Positions 1 through 7,730 are shown, numbered from the stretch's first letter. The stretch: DNA of 18,754 nucleotides from Candidatus Melainabacteria bacterium (GCA_003175915.1 PSRH01000159.1:1-18754); one strand, 5' to 3'. Numbers and translations are program-made. The notes: generated from the sequence alone by a model not told the origin.

Positions 1-240
1 GTAACATCCATCTAGAAAGCGCGAATCGAGATTTTTCGCAGCAGCACGTATGGCATTTATTTCTGCGTGGGCAGTGGGATCGGGCTCTTGATTCAAGGTA
101 GGACTACCTGTGCTTATTACTACTCCCTCTTTAACTACTGCAGCGGACACAGCATGGCCACCCTGACTATGGCTTTTCTGGGCGAGCTTGATTAGCCACT
201 TCATAATCTGAACATCTGGTTGCATACGCCGTCTTTCCAT
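1..240 (-). CDS. Zinc-dependent nucleoside/nucleotide deaminase, N-terminal part (truncated by window edge)
   Basis: The minus strand is open from ATG at 240-238 to the window edge, giving 80 residues. The sequence reads DPTAHAEINAIRAA, the first zinc-binding and catalytic motif (His-Ala-Glu) of the cytidine deaminase-like superfamily. The DPTAHAE form resembles guanine deaminase and tRNA-adenosine deaminase relatives. In this family the Glu shuttles protons and the His binds zinc. The second motif (PCxxC) would lie beyond position 1 and cannot be checked. An ATG five codons in (225-223) has a purine-rich GGAAAG about 7 bases before it, whereas the first ATG has no clear ribosome site, so the protein may begin at residue 6 (MQPDVQIMKW). 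It is transcribed away from the lpt operon. The family call is good; the exact substrate (guanine, cytosine, dCMP or tRNA adenosine) is open. Confidence 0.8.
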   Translation of the reverse strand, partial: MERRRMQPDVQIMKWLIKLAQKSHSQGGHAVSAAVVKEGVVISTGSPTLNQEPDPTAHAEINAIRAAAKNLDSRFLDGCY

Positions 241-415
241 TCGATTCAATTGCCAAGAATCATAAAGGAACAAATGCAGCTGTGGCAGTGAGCTTCAGCT
301 TGGGTAGCTAACTTTAATCAGTCGGTCCATTGGCAACCTGCATCATTCTGGTATGATCCCCCAGCGTTCCTTTTGATGGACAAGTTGCTGGGCATTTGTC
401 CGTCGATGTTTTTTG

Positions 416-442
416 TTGACAACAGCACATTGGTGCTACGGA
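416..442 (+). promoter_or_regulatory. Candidate promoter of the lpt operon, with dyads
   Basis: A perfect TTGACA (-35) lies at 416-421. A possible extended -10 (TGCTACGGA) has its hexamer at 437-442, a short 15-base spacer away. The -35 sits inside an 11-base palindrome, TGTTGACAACA (414-424). This is followed by a second dyad, AGCAC-N4-GTGCT (424-437). The -10 match is poor, so the promoter is only a candidate. The predicted leader before the ATG at 454 would be very short. Confidence 0.3.
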
Positions 443-453
443 GTTGAGTTTGG

Positions 454-1482
454 ATGGTTTTCAATAGAAAGCGACCAGGGCACAAAGTATGTTCCATGCT
501 GGTGGTGGCCTTATTTGGCACGCTGCCATTTTTTCCGAGCGAACCGATCTGGGCTGATCAGGTCCAAGCTCAGTCGCCTGTTAGTACGACCAATCTCAAT
601 GATCCAGCCCCCAAGTTATTGCTTAAGCCCGGCCAACCCGTGGCTGTCAACATGCAGACTGAAGACATCGCTGTTACTGAAGATGTGGACTTCGCCAAGG
701 AACAAGTGGCTGCTTATCCGGAAAGTCCGGAGGCCAGTTTCATTTTAGCTGTGGCTCTGACAAGAACGAGCCGGGTCGAAGAAGCATTGAAAGAAGTGAG
801 GAGGGCGCGCAAGTTGGCCGACAAGCAAGGCGGCCCCGCTTACTTCGACAACATGATTAGCCAATATGAAGAGATGCTCAAGTCTTATCCCGAAGACAAC
901 CGGGTTCGCTATGGTCTGGCCTGGGCGTATTACATGAAGGCATACATTCTAGCTCGGTATGGAAAGAAATTTGAGAAAAAGGCTGAACCCAACCTGGCGG
1001 CTAATCCTATTGGCAATGGTGTGTCGGCGGCAGTGCCAAGCAGTGCCGCGCCAAATGTTCCCTGGCAAAAGAACTGGGTGCCGTCGTTGTTGTCCGATGC
1101 CATATTAGGTAAGCCTAACAACGATGGTACCTCGCCTGCCTTCAAAAATCTCCCTCACATTCCGGGCGCGCTCGATCAGGCAGCACCAGATGCGGTACCG
1201 CAGATTCGAGCTTATTATGAACAGGCTCTGAAAAACTTGGACGAGCTGCTTGCCCGCAAACCCGACGATATCTGGGCTAAGCTTTATCGGGCATTTCTCT
1301 ATGCTGAATATACCGGTGACTTGCCACGGTCAATGACGATCTGGAAGCAGTGTCAGGCCCAGGCCCCTAATAATCCTGCTCCTTATTTCTTTCTCGGCGA
1401 AGGCTACCTGAGAGAAGGGAATCTCAAAGAATGCCTGCAAAATGTTTCCAAAGCAATTGCCCTAAGATCTTTAGGCAACTAA
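454..1482 (+). CDS. Secreted TPR-repeat protein, first gene of the lpt operon
   Basis: This 342-residue protein has a Sec-type signal peptide: a basic start (NRKRPGHK), a hydrophobic core at about 13-27, and a likely cleavage after WADQVQA (about 39) or IWA (34). The mature part has helix pairs of the TPR type at about 77-120, 126-170, 250-283 and 288-335. Typical TPR positions are visible, such as PEASFILAVALTRTSRVEEALKEV and PAPYFFLGEGYLREGNLKEC. A less ordered stretch rich in Ala, Pro and Asn interrupts them at about 178-245. The start is ATG with CGGAG about 10 bases upstream. The stop is 20 bases before lptC, so co-transcription is likely. TPR domains bind partner proteins, so a periplasmic scaffold for envelope assembly is plausible from context only. 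I recognise no named family. Confidence 0.8.
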   Translation: MVFNRKRPGHKVCSMLVVALFGTLPFFPSEPIWADQVQAQSPVSTTNLNDPAPKLLLKPGQPVAVNMQTEDIAVTEDVDFAKEQVAAYPESPEASFILAVALTRTSRVEEALKEVRRARKLADKQGGPAYFDNMISQYEEMLKSYPEDNRVRYGLAWAYYMKAYILARYGKKFEKKAEPNLAANPIGNGVSAAVPSSAAPNVPWQKNWVPSLLSDAILGKPNNDGTSPAFKNLPHIPGALDQAAPDAVPQIRAYYEQALKNLDELLARKPDDIWAKLYRAFLYAEYTGDLPRSMTIWKQCQAQAPNNPAPYFFLGEGYLREGNLKECLQNVSKAIALRSLGN

Positions 1483-1502
1483 ATTGAGGGTTTAAAGTTC
1501 AA

Positions 1503-2120
1503 ATGCTGTCGATGATTTTCAACCACCCATATTTCAGGTTTTTCCTGGCCCTCGCCATTCCGGCAGGAATCTTGGGGTTGTGGTTCTACGCCAAATACAC
1601 AGCGGAGCAAGAAGTCGGTATTACGGCCAAGCAGATTAAGAAAAATCCGATCAACGATAAGATTCTGGTCGACGATTACCAGCTCAAGGAAATAGATGAT
1701 CTGAACCACCTGCGGTGGCGACTGGTAGCTGCGCAAGGGGTAACCGATCCGGCTACGCGAGATGTGGCGCTGAAGACCGTCAATGTTGACTATTTCGACA
1801 AGGGCAAAATAAAAATCCACTTATCTGCTCCAGTCGGAGTGGCAAACGAAGGCACCAAGGCTGTTGAACTTGATGCGGAAAAGGACCAGCGTGTTCAGGC
1901 CATAGGTGAAGAAGGAAAAGCAAAATTGGAAGCGACAAAAGTGGAATTAATCAAAAAAAATCAGTTCCTGGCAACCGGTGGTGTTAACATCTTGTGGCCG
2001 GGGGTAGCCAAGGTGCGCGGAGACAAAGCCGAAGGCTCTCTTGCCAGCACTGATTTGAAGAAGCTCAAAATTATGGGCAATACACACGCCTTGATCGGCC
2101 TCGGAAAAGAAGGTGGGTAA
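1503..2120 (+). CDS. lptC: LptC-like LPS export protein
   Basis: The protein has 205 residues with one N-terminal membrane anchor (about 9-29, FFLALAIPAGILGLWFYAKY) and a periplasmic beta-rich domain. LptC links the LptB2FG extractor to the LptA bridge and passes LPS along its beta-jellyroll groove. The stretch YQLKEIDDLNHLRWRLVAAQ (about 59-78) fits the LptC start (x-L-x-E-x-D-x-x-x-x-x-x-W-x-L-x-A). Near the C-terminus, LATGGVNILWPGVAKVRGDKA looks like the OstA/LptA/LptC strand repeat. The length is close to the usual 190 or so. A GAGGG lies about 12 bases before the ATG, and a second in-frame ATG at 1512 is possible. The gene is followed three bases later by the LptA-like gene. Family members diverge strongly, so the call rests on topology, the motif and the operon together. 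Confidence 0.75.
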   Translation: MLSMIFNHPYFRFFLALAIPAGILGLWFYAKYTAEQEVGITAKQIKKNPINDKILVDDYQLKEIDDLNHLRWRLVAAQGVTDPATRDVALKTVNVDYFDKGKIKIHLSAPVGVANEGTKAVELDAEKDQRVQAIGEEGKAKLEATKVELIKKNQFLATGGVNILWPGVAKVRGDKAEGSLASTDLKKLKIMGNTHALIGLGKEGG

Positions 2121-2123
2121 GTC

Positions 2124-3575
2124 ATGGGAATTTTGACCAGCAAATCACTTAAAAAGTCAGGGCTCTTGTTGGCCTGCCTCAGCCTGTTCTTCTTTCACGC
2201 CGTGATTTTTGTCTCGGACACCCGTGCTCAAGCACCACCGCCGGCCACGCCGCAGGCCACTGGGCCAATCGATATTCAAGCCAGCGAACAAGACTTCGCC
2301 GACGACCTGGTCATTGCCAAAGGCAATGTCAGAGTCAAGTACAAAGACAGCCTGATTCTCGCCCCTATGGCAACGCTTTATCGTGATCAAGCTGGACAAC
2401 CACAGAAAGCTATCTTCACCGGTCATCCCACCCTCACGAATGCCGACAGCAAAATGAATGCCGATACCCTTATTTTCGAGATAGCTAACTCGAAAATCAT
2501 CGCCCAGGGCCATGCGCATTCAGAAGTGATCTCCAAGGGGGATACCGATACGGAAATCACACCTAAAACTTCGTCGAAGAGCAAAAACGCCAAGCAGCCG
2601 TTTAAGTGGCCGCAAGCGGGTGATGAAAATGACGGTGCTACCGCCAGCAATGACAAGCAGAGCGATAATTCTGCTTCCACAACAGTCGCCAGTTCTGGTA
2701 CTGATACCGCCACCGGTGAGGCGACCTCATCGCACGGAGGGAAGAAGGCAGACAAGGCAGACAAGAATGGCCCGCCCGAAAAGATCGTTACTGACTCGGA
2801 AGTCCAGGAATACGACAAGGTGTCAGGACATTTCGATGCGGTCGGGCATGTCCACTGCACTCATTCAGACATGAGTGTCTTCTCGGAAAAATTGCAGCTT
2901 GTTTACGGCACCGACAATAAACCGGAAACCGCTCTTTTCTCTGGTCACGTCAGTGCTTTTCAGGGCAAGAACAATACTCAGGCGGATATGGTGACTTATT
3001 ACCTGTCGACTAAGCGCTTGCAAGCAACTGGAAACGTCCATTCCAAGGTCATTCAAGAGAAACCGCCCGAATCGAAGGATGGCAAAAAGAGCGATAGTAA
3101 TAAAAAAGTGGTTGGCATGGCTCCCGGACCAGGGGCTGCCAACGCCACCACACCAGCGGCCGGCGCCGGCCAAACAGCCAAGAAAATGGCTGACGACGAC
3201 ACGGTCTTGATCGTTTCGGAGGCGCAAGATTACAGCAAGGAAACAGGACTGATGACTGCCGATGGTAATGTCAAAGTCTACTATCAGGACACGGTCGGTA
3301 TGGGTCCTCGAGCCGTGATGATCCGCACGCCGGAAGGCCAGGCACAGAAAGTAATTTTCTCAGGCCGTTCGCAAATAACCCAACCAGGTAAGCGATGGAT
3401 CGCCGACAAGATTACCTTTACCTGTGCGAACAAGAAAGTATTGGCCGAAGGAAACACGCGGGCATTCATTCTCCAGCAAAATCAGAATGACAGTAAGCAC
3501 ACATCAACTGGTCTTGCCAGCAAACCAAACAGTTCTACTGCACTAAGCACCAGCAAAATCGAGGCGACCAGATGA
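2124..3575 (+). CDS. lptA: LptA/OstA-like periplasmic LPS transport protein with three OstA modules
   Basis: This 483-residue protein has a signal peptide (hydrophobic 13-30, cleavage likely after DTRAQA at 36). It carries three related OstA modules at about 48-136, 220-310 and 359-450. Each contains a GN/GH-V segment (GNVRVKYKDS, GHVHCTHSDM, GNVKVYYQDT), then an F-[ST]-G segment (IFTGHPTLT, LFSGHVSAF, IFSGRSQIT), then an AD segment ending in an A-x-G-[HN] turn. LptA forms head-to-tail beta-jellyroll filaments that carry LPS across the periplasm. E. coli LptA is about 185 residues with one module, so this copy is about 2.6 times longer. The linkers (137-219, 311-358) are low-complexity, rich in Lys, Asp, Ser, Thr and Ala. 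An AAGGTGG ribosome site lies about 7 bases before the ATG. The stop overlaps the lptB start (ATGA). Confidence 0.85.
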   Translation: MGILTSKSLKKSGLLLACLSLFFFHAVIFVSDTRAQAPPPATPQATGPIDIQASEQDFADDLVIAKGNVRVKYKDSLILAPMATLYRDQAGQPQKAIFTGHPTLTNADSKMNADTLIFEIANSKIIAQGHAHSEVISKGDTDTEITPKTSSKSKNAKQPFKWPQAGDENDGATASNDKQSDNSASTTVASSGTDTATGEATSSHGGKKADKADKNGPPEKIVTDSEVQEYDKVSGHFDAVGHVHCTHSDMSVFSEKLQLVYGTDNKPETALFSGHVSAFQGKNNTQADMVTYYLSTKRLQATGNVHSKVIQEKPPESKDGKKSDSNKKVVGMAPGPGAANATTPAAGAGQTAKKMADDDTVLIVSEAQDYSKETGLMTADGNVKVYYQDTVGMGPRAVMIRTPEGQAQKVIFSGRSQITQPGKRWIADKITFTCANKKVLAEGNTRAFILQQNQNDSKHTSTGLASKPNSSTALSTSKIEATR

Positions 3576-4363
3576 GCCAAAATCCCGCAGTACGAACCGT
3601 TCCGGCAAGGAGCGCAGTCACCGACTCGTTCAGGCGCGACCAGACACTTTTTGTCGAGAAGCTACAAAAGAGCTACGGTGGACGAAAAGTGGTGGACGGT
3701 GTGAGCTTCACTGTGGAACGTGGTGAAGTAGTCGGACTTTTGGGCAGGAACGGAGCAGGCAAAACGACTTCGTTTGATATGGTGTTGGGTTTGGTCACGC
3801 CTGAAAAAGGCAGAATTACTTTGGGTGATGCCGACTTGACGAAACTGCCGATCCACTTGCGCAGCCGTCTTGGGATCAGTTACCTGCCCCAGGAACCGTC
3901 GACGTTTAGAAAGCTCACCGTGGGCGACAATTTGCGTTTGATTTTGGAGATGCGCAATCCCTCCAAAAAGGAACAAGACTCAAAAATCAAGTACCTCCTT
4001 GAGCAGTTTGGCCTTGAGTATCTTGAAAAAACCATGGCCGTTCAACTGTCTGGTGGTGAGCGGCGCCGACTGGAATTGGCTCGTTGCCTGGCCACCGAGC
4101 CGCACTTTATTCTTTTGGACGAGCCATTTACTGGTATCGATCCGATCTCGATTAACGACATTCAAGGGCTTATCCGTAGATTGAGGGATGAATGGAAGCT
4201 TGGCGTTTTGCTTACCGACCATAACCCGAGAGCTACTCTGAAAATCACGGACAGAGCCTATTTGATTGACCAGGGCAAGATTCTTGTAGCCGGCACTTCT
4301 AGAGAAGTTGCTGACAGCACAATTGCCCGCAAACAATACCTTGGCGAGGACTTCTCTTTATGA
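3572..4363 (+). CDS. lptB: LPS export ABC transporter ATPase LptB
   Basis: This 263-residue ABC ATPase is cytoplasmic and pairs with LptF/G to drive LPS extraction from the inner membrane. Walker A is GRNGAGKTT (58-66), the Q-loop is YLPQEPS with Gln107, the signature is LSGGERRR (159-166), Walker B is ILLDEP (180-185) with catalytic Glu184, and the switch His is His217 in LLTDHNPRATL. The combination of YLPQEPSTFRKLTV and TDHNPRATL is characteristic of LptB among ABC ATPases. An N-terminal extension of about 25 residues precedes the usual beginning (LFVEKLQKSYGGRKVV), making it longer than the usual 240. The start codon overlaps the upstream stop as ATGA, and the gene ends in another ATGA with lptF/G, so translational coupling is expected. 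Confidence 0.95.
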   Translation: MSQNPAVRTVPARSAVTDSFRRDQTLFVEKLQKSYGGRKVVDGVSFTVERGEVVGLLGRNGAGKTTSFDMVLGLVTPEKGRITLGDADLTKLPIHLRSRLGISYLPQEPSTFRKLTVGDNLRLILEMRNPSKKEQDSKIKYLLEQFGLEYLEKTMAVQLSGGERRRLELARCLATEPHFILLDEPFTGIDPISINDIQGLIRRLRDEWKLGVLLTDHNPRATLKITDRAYLIDQGKILVAGTSREVADSTIARKQYLGEDFSL

Positions 4364-5457
4364 TTGGCGTCAAACTTCTCGATCGATATATTGCCAATGA
4401 ATTCTGGCAGCCGCTCCTATTCGGTGTCGGCATCGTTACGGGCGTTTGGTTCGGCGCCGATCAGCTAAAAACCATCTTCAATCTGGTCATGCGCGCCGGC
4501 GTTCCCTGGAACATGGCTTTCGCCATTCTCGGACTGCATCTACCCGAAATTATCGTTTTGACCATTCCCATCGGCGTGCTACTTGGTACCCTTCTGGTTT
4601 TCAATCGCCTGAGCGGAGACTCAGAAATGATCGCCCTTAGAACCAGCGGCATCAGCTTCTACCGGATCATGGTGGCGCCCTTGATGTTCGGTATCATCAC
4701 GAGTTTGGTCAGTTTTGCTATTAACGAGGCAATTGTGCCTGTGGCGAACCGCACTTCCAAGAAGTTGGAATTCCTGGCCTTGTACAAAAGCGAACTGCCA
4801 GCTGGACAGGCAAACTTCACTTATATGGAACGCGGCAAAGATCTCAAACTTGACCGGGTTTTCTACATTGGCTATTACAATGGAAAAGTGATCCAGAATG
4901 TGATCATCCTTGATTTCACGCGGGACAAACTCGTGCAAATCATCTGCGCGGCCGAAGGAGTCTGGGAGCGGGGTGAGTGGGTTTTGAGCAAGGGCAGAAC
5001 TTATGCGCTTTCAGGCGATAGCGACATCACTCGCATCCTTCAATTTAAGACGCTCGTCATTCCGGGAATCAAGAACGCTCAGGCGGCACTGGAGAATAGC
5101 GAAGTTACTCCCAAAGAAATGAATATGTTCGAATTGGGCAAATACGTCAGTATTCTCAAGCAATCCAATGCCGTCACTAACGACCTTATGGTCAGGCTTT
5201 ATCAGAAAATCACCCAGCCCCTAGCCTGCTTGATTGTCGCCCTGGCTGGCGCCCCTCTGGGACTCCTGGCTCGCCGTTCGAAAAGCAATATTGGTCTTAT
5301 ATACAGCGCCATTGTCGTTTTCTTGTATTACGTTTTGCAGTCAAGCTCCGGCGCTCTTGGTGAAGCCGGCAGAATCGACCCGGTGCTCGCCGCCTGGCTT
5401 CCTAACATCGTGATTGGGGCTTTGGGATTGATCATTCTTTACTTCAAAGCCAAGTAA
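4360..5457 (+). CDS. LptF/LptG family LPS export permease (YjgP/YjgQ)
   Basis: This 365-residue integral membrane protein has about six membrane segments: near 15-33, 52-80 (with LPEIIVLTIPIGVLLGTLLVFNRL), 103-123, 285-303, 312-330 and 342-362. A periplasmic beta domain lies between the third and fourth (about 125-280). The segment FNRLSGDSEMIALRTSGIS (81-99) is the conserved YjgP/YjgQ coupling region that contacts LptB. PLGLLARRS at 299-307 is also typical. The length matches E. coli LptF and LptG. The start is an ATGA overlap with lptB, with GAGGA about 9 bases upstream. Only one permease is encoded here, whereas the enterobacterial complex uses an LptF-LptG heterodimer. A partner may lie elsewhere, or this one may form a homodimer. 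I cannot assign F versus G. Confidence 0.93.
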   Translation: MIGVKLLDRYIANEFWQPLLFGVGIVTGVWFGADQLKTIFNLVMRAGVPWNMAFAILGLHLPEIIVLTIPIGVLLGTLLVFNRLSGDSEMIALRTSGISFYRIMVAPLMFGIITSLVSFAINEAIVPVANRTSKKLEFLALYKSELPAGQANFTYMERGKDLKLDRVFYIGYYNGKVIQNVIILDFTRDKLVQIICAAEGVWERGEWVLSKGRTYALSGDSDITRILQFKTLVIPGIKNAQAALENSEVTPKEMNMFELGKYVSILKQSNAVTNDLMVRLYQKITQPLACLIVALAGAPLGLLARRSKSNIGLIYSAIVVFLYYVLQSSSGALGEAGRIDPVLAAWLPNIVIGALGLIILYFKAK

Positions 5458-5502
5458 ACCAAAAATACAATTTCGATCTCTTTGCAATTGGGGCATTCCG
5501 TA

Positions 5503-5531
5503 TTGACTGGAGCTTTTCCCTCAATTAATCT
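5503..5531 (+). promoter_or_regulatory. Candidate promoter for the TPR-aroK-aroQ gene group
   Basis: TTGACT (5503-5508) matches five of six -35 positions. It is followed after 17 bases by TAATCT (5526-5531), a weak -10. The start point would fall near 5538, at the edge of the palindrome at 5538-5550. The intergenic region has no clear T-tailed terminator for the upstream lpt operon. Confidence 0.3.
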
Positions 5532-5537
5532 TGGGCT

Positions 5538-5550
5538 CTAATCCGATTAG
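5538..5550. promoter_or_regulatory. 13-base palindrome, candidate operator
   Basis: CTAATCCGATTAG is a perfect inverted repeat (6-base arms around one C). It lies 27 bases before the proposed TTG start at 5578, and just downstream of the candidate promoter at 5503-5531. A repressor bound there would cover the start point. No regulator family is assigned. Confidence 0.35.
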
Positions 5551-5577
5551 CAAATTCTCAACGACAGTAATCTCGAT

Positions 5578-6981
5578 TTGCCTCAAATAAATCAAGCTGC
5601 CAAGAAACCACCCGCCCAAAAGCGTTTTAAAAAGCGCCTATGGTTGGGTGCTATTGCTGCCATAATTCTTGTCACCCTGCCAGTCTTGCCGCTCAATCCA
5701 TTTGCCGGATTGAATCCGAACCATATTGACCTCGATAGCATCAAAGGCATGATCGAAACGGCTTTCAACAAGCCAAGCGGCCACCTAGCCGGAGTTCGCC
5801 AAGTAAAGACAAACAACAGCTATTCACCGGCACCAAGTGTTACGGCTGAAGATATTCGCGCCTTGAGCCAGGCGGTTGACGAGCTTAATCGCCAGTCCAA
5901 TCGTTTCCCTGACGATCCCTCTTTGCATAATCGCATCGGCATAATTTACGCTGAGCTGGGCGAATTTTCTTCGGCTATTGAACATTTCAACACGGCTGTC
6001 GACTTATGCCACGAGCGGCTTGCCAGCCTGGCAAGCAAGAAAGAAGAGGTGCCGAAGAAGGGCGGCGTGCCGGGCGGCTCTATTTTGATTGGCTCGCAAC
6101 TGAACGTGGAACTTTCAGCTGCTCATAGCAATCTTGCCCGCATCTATGATCGCCTTGGACAGCATGAGAGAGTGGTTGCCCAGCTTGATCAGTTGAACCA
6201 TGACATTGCTTTTGCTGGCGACTTCTCTGGGCCGTTGAAACTCGGCAATAGCTTCTCGTCCTACGCCAAAGAGTCGCGCCTTACTTCTTCGAGCGCCTAC
6301 AGTCTGGCGCGCGCCCAGGCATTGTTGCAGGCAAGACGGGTGCCTGAGGCGATTCAAGAATATCAAAACCTGATCAATACCGAACCCAAGTTAGCCATAG
6401 CCCATCAACAATTGGGATTGATCTATGTTCGCTTGAACGACCTGGGCTCGGCTATTCCGGAACTTGAAGCCGCCATTCGCCTTGACCCGCAAGACGCCAA
6501 CACCCGGAACAATCTGGGACTTGCCTATCTGAGTCGTGGCGATAAGCAGCTGGCTACTACTGAGTTTTCTCAGGCCTCAAAGCTTGATCCAAAAAATATC
6601 GATGCCGCCATCAATCTGGCTAATTTGCTATCGGAAAATGGCCAGTATGAAGATGCCATCGAGACCCTGAGAGCCAGTCTTGTCTTCAATCCAAGGTCCG
6701 CTGCCGCTCACAATAACCTGGCCAGCCTCTTGTCGCTGACCGGTAGCTTGCAAGAGTCGGTATCCGAGTTCCAGACGGCCCTTTCACTGCGGCCAGACAT
6801 GTCTACCGCTCACTACGGCCTTGGCCTTGCTCTGTTTAAATCTCAGTCCTACCAGCCGGCGATCAAGGAGTTTAAGGCCGCCCTGGCTCTCAATCCGTCT
6901 TTGACAGATGCGCAGAACAAGCTGGAACAAGCATATCGCAAAAACGAACTGGCAGTCAGTAGTGCAGCCGGTATCAATTGA
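5578..6981 (+). CDS. Membrane-anchored TPR-repeat protein
   Basis: This protein has 467 residues if it starts at TTG 5578. An in-frame stop at 5548 blocks longer forms, and the next in-frame Met is residue 58, which would remove the anchor. The N-terminus is basic (KRFKKR, 15-20) followed by a hydrophobic segment at about 21-38, without an obvious cleavage site, suggesting a tail facing the periplasm. From about 116 to 455 it holds roughly eight TPR units. The last six are canonical, for example residues reading AHQQLGLIYVRLNDLGSAIP and NTRNNLGLAYLSRGDKQLA. A Lys/Gly/Pro insertion (about 153-165) splits the first two units. No strong ribosome site is visible, so the exact start is uncertain. 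It overlaps or nearly abuts aroK. TPR superhelices bind proteins; the partner is unknown. Confidence 0.8.
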   Translation: MPQINQAAKKPPAQKRFKKRLWLGAIAAIILVTLPVLPLNPFAGLNPNHIDLDSIKGMIETAFNKPSGHLAGVRQVKTNNSYSPAPSVTAEDIRALSQAVDELNRQSNRFPDDPSLHNRIGIIYAELGEFSSAIEHFNTAVDLCHERLASLASKKEEVPKKGGVPGGSILIGSQLNVELSAAHSNLARIYDRLGQHERVVAQLDQLNHDIAFAGDFSGPLKLGNSFSSYAKESRLTSSSAYSLARAQALLQARRVPEAIQEYQNLINTEPKLAIAHQQLGLIYVRLNDLGSAIPELEAAIRLDPQDANTRNNLGLAYLSRGDKQLATTEFSQASKLDPKNIDAAINLANLLSENGQYEDAIETLRASLVFNPRSAAAHNNLASLLSLTGSLQESVSEFQTALSLRPDMSTAHYGLGLALFKSQSYQPAIKEFKAALALNPSLTDAQNKLEQAYRKNELAVSSAAGIN

Positions 6982-6997
6982 TCTTAGATTACCGCCT

Positions 6998-7648
6998 GTG
7001 GTGGCACCCGTGGTTGTCCTCATTGGTCCCCCGGGTGTAGGAAAAACCACGGTTGGGTCAGCGCTTGCCGGAGCGCTTGGTTATCAGTTTTTTGACGCGG
7101 ACCATTTGATTGAAAGCGGAACTGGCATGACAATTCCGGACATTTTTGCAGCCTATGGTGAGAGTGAGTTCAGACGGCTTGAATCTGAGATTCTGGCGCG
7201 TCTGCTTTCCGGGAAAACCTCGAGCGCAAACAACGTCAGAAATAATTCTGATGTTTTTCTGAAATCCACAAATAAAGGGCAATTACCCGGCGGCACCGTT
7301 ATTGCAACCGGTGCCGGCATGCCCGTCAAGCGAGAAAATTTCCAATGCTTGCAGTCTCTTGGTTTCCTCGTTTACTTGGCTGCACCGGTCAAGATATTGA
7401 CTGAAAGGCTTGGCGACAGCAAGAATCGCCCTCTTTTGAACTCGTCCGATAATAAAGCAGCCAGCAAGCAGCCTCTAACAGAAGGTGAAGACCGCAAAAC
7501 AATCGAGCCTCTTGAGTCAAAGTTGGCCAGCCTATTGGCTCAAAGGGAGAAGATATACCAACAGTCGGAATTCGTCGTGCAAACAGGTGAATGCTCAGTA
7601 ACGGAAGTGGTGCAGCGAATAATAGACTTATTACCCGGCACAAGCTAG
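6998..7648 (+). CDS. aroK: Shikimate kinase
   Basis: Shikimate kinase phosphorylates shikimate at the 3-hydroxyl using ATP, in the pathway to chorismate. Numbering from GTG 6998: Walker A GPPGVGKTT (10-18), FFDADHLIE with shikimate-binding Asp33 and Asp35, FRRLE with Arg59, a GAG turn (105-107) where the family has GGG, the lid NRPLL, and REKIYQQSEFVVQT near the end. The length of 216 exceeds the usual 170-180 because of two insertions: about 72-97 (Ser/Asn-rich) and a longer charged stretch after the lid. The frame is open back to ATG 6908, but that start would overlap the TPR gene by 74 bases. GTG 6998 gives the family's usual spacing of about 9 residues before Walker A; GTG 6962 is another choice. 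None has a clear ribosome site. aroQ lies two genes downstream. Confidence 0.88.
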   Translation: MVAPVVVLIGPPGVGKTTVGSALAGALGYQFFDADHLIESGTGMTIPDIFAAYGESEFRRLESEILARLLSGKTSSANNVRNNSDVFLKSTNKGQLPGGTVIATGAGMPVKRENFQCLQSLGFLVYLAAPVKILTERLGDSKNRPLLNSSDNKAASKQPLTEGEDRKTIEPLESKLASLLAQREKIYQQSEFVVQTGECSVTEVVQRIIDLLPGTS

Positions 7649-7682
7649 CCATTTTGCTGACATAATAAATTGGCGAAATGGC
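7648..7682. repeat. Imperfect hairpin after aroK
   Basis: The arms are GCCATTTTG (7648-7656) and CGAAATGGC (7674-7682), 9 pairs with one G-T wobble, around a 17-base A/T-rich loop. The hairpin begins at the last base of the aroK stop. No T-run follows, so it is not a standard terminator; it may be an attenuator or an mRNA processing/stability element before the next gene. Confidence 0.4.
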
Positions 7683-7730
7683 GGGTGAGTTTCCCCTGCG
7701 TCTGACTATGAGCAAAGGAGAGCGAATCAG

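Noticed and set aside
413..748. 111-residue plus-strand frame overlapping the first TPR gene.
   Set aside because: The overlapping frame starting at 454 has a clear signal peptide and TPR repeats; this one has neither.
6908..6997. ATG 6908 as start of shikimate kinase.
   Set aside because: It would overlap the TPR gene by 74 bases and add 30 residues before the usual N-terminus, without a ribosome site.
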